Source: Paracoccus saliphilus | Lineage (GTDB): Bacteria; Pseudomonadota; Alphaproteobacteria; Rhodobacterales; Rhodobacteraceae | Assembly (NCBI RefSeq): GCF_028553805.1 | Contig: NZ_CP067140.1 | Coordinates: forward strand, 1,240,001 to 1,304,000 | Length of the DNA: 64,000 nucleotides | Direction of reading: 5' to 3' | Part shown: piece after piece, positions 26,204 through 33,995 of the stretch | Numbering within the stretch: the stretch's first letter is position 1 | Layout: every line of letters begins with the position of its first letter | Notes under the pieces: model-generated | The model's database searches: none | What the model was told of the DNA's origin: nothing | The model's input: the letters and a program-made list of their open reading frames with translations, nothing else | Made by a program: the position numbers and the translations under genes

Positions 26204-26232
26204 TTGATAAGCGGAGGATGCCTCCGTATAAT
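26204..26232 (+). promoter_or_regulatory. Sigma70-type promoter with operator dyad in its spacer
   Basis: TTGATA (26204-26209) and TATAAT (26227-26232) are separated by exactly 17 bases. That spacer contains CGGAGGatgCCTCCG (26212-26226), a perfect 6-bp dyad. It faces the hydroxylase operon starting at 26335 and lies just upstream of the divergent TetR gene. A bound repressor would block RNA polymerase. Function is inferred from position. Confidence 0.75.
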
Positions 26233-26334
26233 GAGTGCGTAGCATGTAATTGCACCAGCTACCAACCTTACCGAATTCTTCGCCCGGGCGCGACCGCCCG
26301 ACATCCAGCACATCGCCAGATAACGGGAAGACGC

Positions 26335-26832
26335 ATGTCAATCTCCATTACCCTTACACTCAACGGGGTTGCCCGCGAGATCGTACTTGACGATACGCGT
26401 GTGACCCTTCTCGATCTGCTACGGGAGCGCCTGGCGTTGCCCGGAACGAAGAAAGGCTGCGACCGCGGTCAATGCGGAGCCTGCACGGTGCTTGTCAACG
26501 GACGGCGGGTAAATTCCTGCCTGACGCTGGTCGCAACGCTTGACGGCGCCGAGATCACCACCGTCGAAGGACTCGCGGAGGGCGGCGAACTGCATCCGGT
26601 CCAGTCGGCCTTCATCGAGAATGACGGTTTCCAATGCGGCTACTGTACGCCCGGACAGATCATGAGCGCCGTCGGCCTTATCGCTGAGGGTCACGCGGGT
26701 GAGGATCTCGAACGTATCCGGGAAGGCATGAGTGGCAATCTTTGCAGATGCGCCGCCTATCACGGGATCACGCTTGCCGTGCGCGAGGCGACCCGCCGGA
26801 TGGCGGCAGAGGACAAGGGAGAGGTGGCATGA
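26335..26832 (+). CDS. Molybdenum hydroxylase, [2Fe-2S] subunit (PaoA/YagT type)
   Basis: The 165-residue product has a plant-type ferredoxin domain with GCDRGQCGACTVL and a later Cys (first cluster), and the second-cluster domain with FQCGYCTPGQIM and GNLCRCAAYHGI. It relays electrons from Moco to FAD in an aldehyde or xanthine oxidoreductase. Unlike E. coli PaoA it shows no twin-arginine signal, so it should stay in the cytoplasm. It overlaps the next gene by 4 bases. Confidence 0.92.
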   Translation: MSISITLTLNGVAREIVLDDTRVTLLDLLRERLALPGTKKGCDRGQCGACTVLVNGRRVNSCLTLVATLDGAEITTVEGLAEGGELHPVQSAFIENDGFQCGYCTPGQIMSAVGLIAEGHAGEDLERIREGMSGNLCRCAAYHGITLAVREATRRMAAEDKGEVA

Positions 26833-27884
26833 AGCGCTTCGATTTCATCCAGCCCGCCACGATCGAGGAAGCTATCGCGGCATGGACGCCCGAAGCGGCA
26901 TGGCTGGGGGGCGGCACCAATCTCGTGGACCTGATGAAGACCGGTGCGCTGCAACCGGAGTTAGTGATCGATATCACGCGCCTGCAAGGGCTGGGGAATA
27001 TCGAAACTCTGCCGGATGGTTCGACACGGATCGGTGCATTGGTGAACAATAGCGATCTTGCGTATGATCCCGGGATATTGCGCCGCTTCCCGATGGTCGC
27101 CGAGGCATTGCTGTCCGGTGCCTCCGGTCAGCTTCGCAATGCGGCGACGGTTGGGGGAAATCTGATGCAGCGAACCCGCTGTGCCTATTTCCAGGACCCA
27201 AACGCGGCCTGCAACCGGCGCGCGCCGGGCTCGGGTTGCGATGCACAGGAAGGCGAAAACGACAACCTTGCAGTGCTGGGATGGAGCGATGCCTGCATCG
27301 CGACGAACCCCTCGGATTTCTGTGTTCCTCTCGCCGCCCTCGATGCCGTAGTCGAGGTGCAGGGACCGGCGGGCAGGCGGGAGATCGCTTTCGCCGATTT
27401 TCATCGCCTGCCGGGTGACGCGCCGGAACGTGAAAGCGCATTGGAACCCGGCGAGTTGATCCTGGCGCTTCGCCTACCCGCCGAGGCGGCGGCCTTCGCC
27501 GCCAATGCGCGCTATCTGAAACTCCGTGATCGGACGTCTTTTGCCTTTGCCATCGCCTCCGCCGCGGCTGCGTTGCGGATCGAGGGCGGGCGTATTTCAG
27601 AAGCGAGGCTGGCTTTGGGCGCGCTTGCCGCCAAGCCCTGGCGTGTGACCGAGGCCGAAGCACTGCTGACTGGACGGGCGCCGGAGCCCGCGCTTTTCGA
27701 GCGTGCCGCAGACGCCGCCCTTGCCGATGCCACGCCGTCAGGGAGCAATGCCTGGAAGATCGACTTGGCCCGGCGTGTTGCCACCCGCGCGCTGACAATG
27801 GCCGCTGCCGGCACACCGGCACGGATACCCGCTCTTCCCGCTTCTCCCTTCGGGGACCAAACCGGAGAACCCGCCCATGTCTGA
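26829..27884 (+). CDS. Molybdenum hydroxylase, FAD subunit with extra Fe-S site (PaoB/YagS type)
   Basis: The 351-residue product has the FAD motif AWLGGGTNLVDLMK and the insert RTRCAYFQDPNAACNRRAPG followed by SGC, which in PaoB binds a [4Fe-4S] cluster absent from ordinary xanthine dehydrogenases. The insert puts it in the YagS/PaoB family. The ATG overlaps the small-subunit stop, and the gene overlaps the next by 8 bases. Confidence 0.9.
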   Translation: MKRFDFIQPATIEEAIAAWTPEAAWLGGGTNLVDLMKTGALQPELVIDITRLQGLGNIETLPDGSTRIGALVNNSDLAYDPGILRRFPMVAEALLSGASGQLRNAATVGGNLMQRTRCAYFQDPNAACNRRAPGSGCDAQEGENDNLAVLGWSDACIATNPSDFCVPLAALDAVVEVQGPAGRREIAFADFHRLPGDAPERESALEPGELILALRLPAEAAAFAANARYLKLRDRTSFAFAIASAAAALRIEGGRISEARLALGALAAKPWRVTEAEALLTGRAPEPALFERAADAALADATPSGSNAWKIDLARRVATRALTMAAAGTPARIPALPASPFGDQTGEPAHV

Positions 27885-30117
27885 CGTTCTTTCCCGACCC
27901 GCCCGTTTCGGTTCCAATTCCGGCCAGCCAGTCACCCGCCGCGACGGTATCGCCAAGGTGACGGGCAGCGCGATCTTTGCCGCCGATAATGCGCCGGACG
28001 GCTTCCTGCATGCCGTCTTCGTGCCTGCCAGAATCGCCCGGGGACGTGTCACCCATCTCGATACCGAGGCGGCACAGGCGCATCCCGGCGTGACCCATGT
28101 CATCACGCCACAAAACCGCCCACCGCTTCAGGGCGATCCTTCCGAAAAACCCACGATGTTCTCATTCCGCGTTGAAGTGCTGCAAGACAATACGGTTCGT
28201 TATGCCGGACAGCCCGTCGCGATGGTGCTTGGCGAAACGCTGGAGGCGGCCACGGAAGGCGCTCGCCTTCTGGCCCCCCGCTATGATGCGGAACCGGCGC
28301 GCGTCCGGCTTGACGACAGCGTACCCTACGCGTTCGACCCGGTAGGTTTCGGCCTGCCCGCCGATGTCGAACATGTCGAGGGCGGGCACAGGGCCGCCGA
28401 AAAGGTGATCGATGTTACCTATGAAACCGCATCGCAATATCACAACGCGATGGAAACCCATGCCGTCGTAGCCGAATGGGACGGCGACCGGCTTACGCTC
28501 GACATGCCAAGTCAGGCGCTTGCGCTCTCCTGTGCAGGCTATGCCCATTTCTTCGGTATTCCCGCCGAGAATGTCACGATCCGCAGTCCCTATCTTGGGG
28601 GCGGTTTTGGCTCCAAGGCCTTTCCGACCGGGCCGCAGGTGCTGGCGATTCTCGCGGCGCGCATGACGGGCCGGCCGGTCAAGCTGATGCTGACGCGGCA
28701 ACAGATGTTCGGTCCCGTCGGCCATCGCGGAGCGACATGTCAGCGGCTCCGCCTCGGGGTCGATGGTGATGGGGCCCTTACATTCATCGATCACGAGGGG
28801 CTGGCGGAAACATCCAGTTTCGACGATTTCGTCGAGCCTGCGGCGGGAGCTTCGCAGGGACTCTATGCGGCCCGGGCGCTACGCTCCGCCCACCGGGCGG
28901 TACGTCTCGACATCGGAACCCCCGGTCCGATGCGTGCACCGGGGGAGGCGTCGGGTTCGGCGGCGCTCGAATGCGCCATGGACGAGATGGCCGAGAAAAT
29001 CGGGATCGATCCGCTCGAATTCCGCCTGCGCAATTACGCCGAAACCGAACCGGGAACCGGGCGGCGCTATTCCTCGAAGGCGCTGCGCGAGTGCTACGCG
29101 CAAGCCGCCGAGCGTTTTGGTTGGGCCGGAAGATCTCTGGAATCGGGCCAGATGCGCGACGATAACGGGCTGCTCGTGGGGTGGGGTATGGGGACGGCGC
29201 TTTTCCCATGCCCGATGTTTGCCGCCGAAGCCCGCGCCACGCTGCATCCGGACGGCACCGCCCTGGTTGAAACCTCGGCCGCCGATATGGGGCAGGGCGC
29301 CTGGACCGCGCTGGCGCAGATCGCGGCGGATAGCCTGGGCCTGCCGCTGGACAAGCTGGAGTTCCGTGCCGGTCATTCCGGGCTGCCTGATGCCGGTGTC
29401 GCGGGAGGTTCGGGCCACACCGCGACAGCGGGTGGTGCATTGCATGCGGCAGGCATTGACGTAATTCGGCAATTGGGAGAAATTGCGGCGGCAGATCCCG
29501 CGTCGCCACTACATGGCTCGGGAAATGCTGGGTTCGTGGCGCGGGACGGGCGGCTTCACGTTGCGGATGACGACAGCCGGAGCGAGGCCTTCGCCGATAT
29601 CATCAGCCGCGCCGGCGGGGCCGGAATCACCGGGAACGGCAGTGCTTCTCGACCGCCCGAGGATGCCGAGAAGCATGCCATGAGCTCGCATGGCGCGGTC
29701 TTTGCCGAGGTGAAGGTGGACCCCGATCTGTACCAGATGCGCGTGACGCGGCTGGTCGGCGCTTTTGCGGCGGGAAGGATCATCAACCCGCGGCTGGCGG
29801 AAAGCCAGCTTATGGGCGGGATGATCTGGGGCATCTCCTTTGCCCTGCACGAAGAAGCCCGGCATGATCCCCGAACAGGACACATCGTGAATGCGGATTT
29901 TGCAGGATACCACGTGCCGGTGAACGCAGATGTGCGCGGGCTGGAGGTCATCACCGTTCACGAGGATGATCCCTATGTGAACGCGCTTGGCATCAAGGGG
30001 GTGGGCGAGGTCGGCATAACCGGTACCGTGGGCGCGATCGCGAATGCTGTCAGGCATGCTACCGGCAAACGTATCCGCCGTTTTCCGATCCGCATCGAGG
30101 ACCTGTTGACGGCATGA
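27877..30117 (+). CDS. Molybdenum hydroxylase, Moco-binding subunit (PaoC/YagR type)
   Basis: The 746-residue product carries the aldehyde oxidase/xanthine dehydrogenase large-subunit features: RRDGIAKVTGSAIFAADN at the N-terminus, SPYLGGGFGSKAF, PMRAPGEASGSAALE, DMGQGAWTALAQIAADSLG, and GIKGVGEVGITGTVGAIANA with the active-site glutamate. It holds molybdopterin and oxidises an aldehyde or N-heterocycle. The substrate cannot be read from sequence. It is the last gene of the operon and is followed by a hairpin at 30130. Confidence 0.9.
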   Translation: MSDVLSRPARFGSNSGQPVTRRDGIAKVTGSAIFAADNAPDGFLHAVFVPARIARGRVTHLDTEAAQAHPGVTHVITPQNRPPLQGDPSEKPTMFSFRVEVLQDNTVRYAGQPVAMVLGETLEAATEGARLLAPRYDAEPARVRLDDSVPYAFDPVGFGLPADVEHVEGGHRAAEKVIDVTYETASQYHNAMETHAVVAEWDGDRLTLDMPSQALALSCAGYAHFFGIPAENVTIRSPYLGGGFGSKAFPTGPQVLAILAARMTGRPVKLMLTRQQMFGPVGHRGATCQRLRLGVDGDGALTFIDHEGLAETSSFDDFVEPAAGASQGLYAARALRSAHRAVRLDIGTPGPMRAPGEASGSAALECAMDEMAEKIGIDPLEFRLRNYAETEPGTGRRYSSKALRECYAQAAERFGWAGRSLESGQMRDDNGLLVGWGMGTALFPCPMFAAEARATLHPDGTALVETSAADMGQGAWTALAQIAADSLGLPLDKLEFRAGHSGLPDAGVAGGSGHTATAGGALHAAGIDVIRQLGEIAAADPASPLHGSGNAGFVARDGRLHVADDDSRSEAFADIISRAGGAGITGNGSASRPPEDAEKHAMSSHGAVFAEVKVDPDLYQMRVTRLVGAFAAGRIINPRLAESQLMGGMIWGISFALHEEARHDPRTGHIVNADFAGYHVPVNADVRGLEVITVHEDDPYVNALGIKGVGEVGITGTVGAIANAVRHATGKRIRRFPIRIEDLLTA

Positions 30118-30129
30118 GATCGATTGGCT

Positions 30130-30153
30130 CTGCCCCGTAACAACGCGGGGCAG
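30130..30153 (+). terminator. Hairpin after the molybdenum hydroxylase operon
   Basis: A perfect 8-bp stem CTGCCCCG/CGGGGCAG with an 8-base loop lies 12 bases after the stop codon of the large subunit. No U-tract follows, so it may be a stabiliser of the 3' end or a weak terminator. The remaining gap to 30340 holds nothing else recognisable. Confidence 0.5.
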
Positions 30154-30339
30154 GGCACCTATCTCACCCCCGCGGCTCTCCCCATGTAGTTGGGAAACGC
30201 ACGCGACATCTGGGCCGAGCACTCTGGAGGAGATGGGCAGGATACCATGTCCGAAGTCGAATCGAGGCAGGTATGCACTGCCTGAAACTCTTCGGCGAAA
30301 GGATCATGTCACAAGATCCCGACCGCCAGACCGCCGCGA

Positions 30340-32370
30340 TCACAAGTTGCGGATGAAGTCCGCAACATTGCGCCGCTGCTCGTTGAGTGTCATCTCGGCG
30401 GCGCTTAGACTTTCATCGAGCTCGGAAATCGCGTTTTCCTCTTCTTCGAGCATCTTGAGATAGCGTTGCCCCAGGGAGCTGTCCGGTGGAACCGCGCCGA
30501 GGTTTTCCCGGATGCGGGCTTGGTTTTCGGATGCGCGCTCAATGTCGTGCCGGATCTTCTCGACCGTATCGCGGCTTTCGGTTTCCCGCTGTTTGATCTC
30601 TGCCAGATCGTCGAGCTTTGCCGCGGTTTCGGGATCGGTAGCCATGCCCGACCAGTGGATGATCATGTCCGCGTCGGTATTGATGAGGGCGTAGGTTTCG
30701 CCCTCGCGTCTCTCGGAGACGGCTGTCACCGTGGCCGATCCGTCCGCAGGAATCTCGGCCCGCAACCGATGATGGGTCGGCGTTTCACTGTCGAGCGCAT
30801 CGGATGAGAATTGCCAGCCCTCATCGCGGGGATGTTCGATGATGATGGTGCGTGCTGCATCCGGCGCTCCCTCGATCGAATAGGTGGTGGTTTTGCGCGA
30901 GAACCGGGTCGCACGAAGATTGCCATCGACGATGATGATCTGTTCGACCGAGTCCTGTGATCGGGTTTCGGTCGTGATCTCGACCTTCCGGTCAGCAGCG
31001 AAGCTCGCCATGCGGTTTTCGCCTGCCGGAAGCCCTGTGAGTTGAGCATCCCCCACATAACCATCCGCCTCGTCATAGACAGTCAGCAGCCCTGGAGGCA
31101 GGCTGGCCCCGGTATCGTTTTCAAGAAACAATGCAGCGATAGGATAAGGATCGCCACGCTCGGGCTGGAAAAGAGAGATCCGCTCGGCCGGGATTTCCTT
31201 GTCGATGAAGGCAATGGACACTGTCCGACCCGCCGGCAGGTCAACCGCTGATGGAATACGATATGTTGCCGTTGTCAGCCCTTCCTGTGCAACAGCCGGA
31301 TTAGCTGGTGCGGCGGGTTCGAACGACGCCATGTCGGCCATCTCCATCGCGGGTTCGGCCTTAGCGGCTGGCGCTATCGAGCGACTGACCCGTGACTGTC
31401 CATCACCGGCGCCAACTGCCTTGGCGCTGGAATCGTCCGGACGCGGCGGCGCGGTCGTGCCCGCCGTTACCGGAATTTCGGGACGGTCATGCCAATATCT
31501 TTGATGCAGCTTTTGCGACAATGTCACGGGGGCGCCAGAAGAAAGTGTCAGTGAAACACCATCCCAGTCTTCCCCGGTCGCATTCTCGATTACCGCCCAG
31601 GCTTGAAGACGCGCGGTTCCCTCCGGCCCAGTCACCAGGCGATAGGCTGTCTTCCAGACCGGAGCGGGGGCGAGATAGGTCAACTCGATCTCCCTGCTGC
31701 TCTCGCCCGCAAGCTCGATCTCAACGGTCCGGATGTCGTCCATACGGCCCCGGCCACTGACTGCGGCGGCTTCCCGCAGCTTGTCGCGCATGTTCTCGTC
31801 AAGAATGGTGAGGGCGGCATCCGTTCCAAGTGGCAAGGCCTCGATCTCGCCGCTGTCAGCGAGAACGGACAGGACCTGTTGCTGTCGCGGCATGTCGTCC
31901 TGCGAAATCTCGTAGCGGCCGACACCGAGTACCGCGCCTTCTATCGTGCGACCGCCTGATGATGCGCGGACCCGGATTCCCTGCAGGGAGGCCGCGAGGC
32001 TCGGCAAGGAACCCATTTGTTCCGGGCCGAATGGCAGGCGGCGAAAGGTTTCCTCGACGGGCGACAGGCCGTCCAGTGTCATCGCGCCAACTCGTCCGGA
32101 AGGATCGCGGATGACGAGTGTCTTCAGGAAGTCATCCACTTGATCAAGGGGAATGTCGATGTTCAGACTCGTGGAGCCGTCGATGGCGGCGCTACGATGA
32201 ATTTCGGCTAGTCCGCCAGAAGACAACGTAACGCCATCGATCCGGCTGGAGCTGATGCCCTCTTGGGCAAGGGAGGACGTCGAACAGGCCAGCAGGAAAG
32301 CAAGTGAAAACCCGCCTCCGACCATCGTCAGGTTTCTGTTTTGTCCAGAATGCGACAGGTAATTTCTCAT
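30340..32370 (-). CDS. DUF4139 / mucoidy-inhibitor MuiA-like exported protein
   Basis: The 676-residue product begins with a signal peptide (FSLAFLLACSTSSLA) and has a DUF4139-like core with SREIELTYLAPAPVWKTAYRL, VIENATGEDWDGVSLTLSSG and a late DADMIIHWSG. The last 90 residues are charged and form a predicted coiled coil (RQRETESRD-type repeats). Relatives are annotated as MuiA-family envelope proteins of unknown activity. The start at 32370 is preferred because it begins the signal peptide. It ends close to the 3' end of the hydroxylase operon. Confidence 0.72.
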   Translation of the reverse strand: MRNYLSHSGQNRNLTMVGGGFSLAFLLACSTSSLAQEGISSSRIDGVTLSSGGLAEIHRSAAIDGSTSLNIDIPLDQVDDFLKTLVIRDPSGRVGAMTLDGLSPVEETFRRLPFGPEQMGSLPSLAASLQGIRVRASSGGRTIEGAVLGVGRYEISQDDMPRQQQVLSVLADSGEIEALPLGTDAALTILDENMRDKLREAAAVSGRGRMDDIRTVEIELAGESSREIELTYLAPAPVWKTAYRLVTGPEGTARLQAWAVIENATGEDWDGVSLTLSSGAPVTLSQKLHQRYWHDRPEIPVTAGTTAPPRPDDSSAKAVGAGDGQSRVSRSIAPAAKAEPAMEMADMASFEPAAPANPAVAQEGLTTATYRIPSAVDLPAGRTVSIAFIDKEIPAERISLFQPERGDPYPIAALFLENDTGASLPPGLLTVYDEADGYVGDAQLTGLPAGENRMASFAADRKVEITTETRSQDSVEQIIIVDGNLRATRFSRKTTTYSIEGAPDAARTIIIEHPRDEGWQFSSDALDSETPTHHRLRAEIPADGSATVTAVSERREGETYALINTDADMIIHWSGMATDPETAAKLDDLAEIKQRETESRDTVEKIRHDIERASENQARIRENLGAVPPDSSLGQRYLKMLEEEENAISELDESLSAAEMTLNEQRRNVADFIRNL

Positions 32371-32722
32371 GATAAATTCTCGCTGTGGGCTGGAGAATTG
32401 AAGCATGGCGAGCGGGTTTGCTCAACCAAGATATTACGGGGCATATTCAGTGGCTCGTTGGGCCTTGGATTAGGAAAATTACATGGACAGCGAGCATGCT
32501 GCGTTTGATGTCCATTTCGGCTTGCCTCGGTGTCAGGAAACATAGTCAATATGCCGAGACACGGTACATCACCGATTTAGATAGCTCACTTCAGCAATCG
32601 CCTCGCGGCGGTTTTGGTTTGCATCAGTTTTCAATGCCTCGCTTGTTGCGCCTCGGCTGAGGGGTTACCGGTGCAGCGCAACGGCGTTTAGCCAGATGGT
32701 GACGCCGGGCTGACTATGGCGG

Positions 32723-32854
32723 CTATGGCCATGTCCGGACATCATTCGTATCTGGAAGGTCGCCGCCGGGTTGCGATCCCGCGATCAATGCGCCGGCTTC
32801 CGCGAGGCGTTCATCGGATAGTGCAGGCGAATGCTCGGTGCGAGAGACCTTCAT
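32723..32854 (-). CDS. Small hypothetical protein, possible antitoxin remnant
   Basis: A 43-residue frame begins MKVSRTEHSPALSDERL and ends at 32723. It is preceded by the dyad at 32892-32911, as for autoregulated small operons. I do not recognise the family, though its polar N-terminus with a short helix resembles antitoxins of some type II systems. No toxin frame is found beside it. It lies in a 1.2-kb stretch of degraded mobile DNA. Confidence 0.35.
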   Translation of the reverse strand: MKVSRTEHSPALSDERLAEAGALIAGSQPGGDLPDTNDVRTWP

Positions 32855-32891
32855 AATCTGTCCTATCGTCTTGGATTGGCATTGACTGGAG

Positions 32892-32911
32892 TAAAGAAAG
32901 TATATTCTTTA
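32892..32911. promoter_or_regulatory. Operator-like dyad TAAAGAA-N6-TTCTTTA
   Basis: Perfect 7-bp arms flank AGTATA in an A/T-rich stretch 38 bases upstream of the small minus-strand frame starting at 32854. The position suits a repressor site for that gene. No regulator gene is next to it. Confidence 0.4.
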
Positions 32912-33138
32912 TACTAAACAGCAGCTTGTATCGAATATCGGTGTCGGTAGTTGTGAGCGGCGTTGTTGCACAATCGAAGAACGTTGCGGGTTAGGTGCCC
33001 TGCGTCGAAAGATCTTGCATTAGTGTGACGCAAAAAAACAACCGACGAATGGGGCTGCTACGCAAGAACCTCCGCTTGTGTAACAACGCCGCCGGGACGC
33101 AGCGGGACGGCGCGGTCCCGCCCGAGATTTTTCGAGGA

Positions 33139-33174
33139 AGGGCGCGCTTATACGTCGTTCCGACGTGCGCCAAG
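33139..33174 (+). other. oriT-like nick region of a mobilizable plasmid
   Basis: The stretch GGCGCGCTTATACGTCG, then TTC, then CGACGTGCGCC forms an interrupted inverted repeat (ACGTCG/CGACGT and GGCGC/GCGCC). This resembles oriT cores of the Ti-plasmid/IncQ-related mobilization systems, with the TTATACGTCG block. It lies 23 bases upstream of a truncated MobA/MobL-type relaxase, which is where oriT is expected. Identification rests on similarity recalled, not on a search. Confidence 0.5.
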
Positions 33175-33196
33175 ACGGCATAGATCACCTGTCATC

Positions 33197-33298
33197 ATGG
33201 CGATCTATCGCCTCTCCGTTCAGGTCATGTCCCGCAAGGCGGGACGCGGCGCGGTGGCTGCTGCCGCCTATCGCGCGGGGGTGACCCGCCCCATCTGA
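33197..33298 (+). pseudogene. MobA/MobL (TraA-type) relaxase, N-terminal 33 residues only
   Basis: The frame reads MAIYRLSVQVMSRKAGRGAV and then AAAAYRAGV before a premature TGA at 33296. This is the characteristic beginning of MobA/MobL relaxases, which nick oriT through a tyrosine and are normally several hundred residues long. The rest is missing, so conjugative function is lost. With the oriT-like site it marks a former mobilizable element. Downstream to 33572 the DNA is A/T-rich and holds no other recognisable gene. Confidence 0.75.
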
Positions 33299-33572
33299 TT
33301 GGTCCGGCCCGTTCAACGACGATCTGCTGTGCCCATTCGCTATTGGAAGGAGGTTGTATTTGCACTTGGCAATCAAACAAACAGCAACCAGCTTACGGAG
33401 ATTTTAGAAGAGGCAAGCTTCAGGTTGCATCTCATCATAAATTTTATGAACTTAAAACCATCCGTTGACCGATTCTCTTCTGTTATCTAATGCAGAGATC
33501 ATAACGATTGAAAAATTAATTTTGTAATATCATTGCCGTAAGCGCTGGTTGCGATTTCGAGAAGGCTTGCAG

Positions 33573-33995
33573 ATGTTTCATATGAACGAGTGTTCAATTC
33601 AACTGCCCAAGGAGTGGAATGACCAGTCGATCAACGTTGTTTCTTCTAACTCCCCAATGGCTCCGGGCCTCACTGTGACGATCACAAGGGACGATTTGCC
33701 GTTCGGTATGTCATTTGAGGAGTACCTGGAAGATCAGGTCGATCAGGTGAGCAAGTCCATGATCGATTTTAGTATGCGTGGAAGGAAGTCGGTCATGCTT
33801 GACGGGGTAAAGGCAGCAGAGATCGAATGCAGTTGGTTGGCCAAGGATGTCCGGCTTCACCAGCTCATCTACATGTTCCCGACTCCTGGCGGACGGGCAA
33901 TGGTCGTTACTGCTTCCATGCCGGGTGAGATGACTGGTAGCCAGTGCGCAGAGATAAGGCGAATTGTTGGGACCTTGAAGTTCCGGAGAGCGTGA
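33573..33995 (+). CDS. Eag-type (DUF1795/DcrB-like) chaperone for the Rhs effector
   Basis: The product (140 residues) has the DUF1795 fold pattern: CSIQLPKEWNDQSINVV, LTVTITRDDLPFGMSFEEYL and a C-terminal hydrophobic strand AMVVTASMPGEM. In other bacteria Eag chaperones shield the N-terminal membrane helices of Rhs/PAAR toxins before type VI secretion. It lies immediately upstream of such a toxin and overlaps its GTG start. Its paralogue at 39077-39547 shares layout and motifs. The start at 33573 has AAGG 7 bases upstream. Confidence 0.85.
   Translation: MFHMNECSIQLPKEWNDQSINVVSSNSPMAPGLTVTITRDDLPFGMSFEEYLEDQVDQVSKSMIDFSMRGRKSVMLDGVKAAEIECSWLAKDVRLHQLIYMFPTPGGRAMVVTASMPGEMTGSQCAEIRRIVGTLKFRRA

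Noticed and set aside
33299..33490. 63-codon frame after the relaxase stub
   Set aside because: Starts without a ribosome site in A/T-rich relic DNA and matches nothing known.
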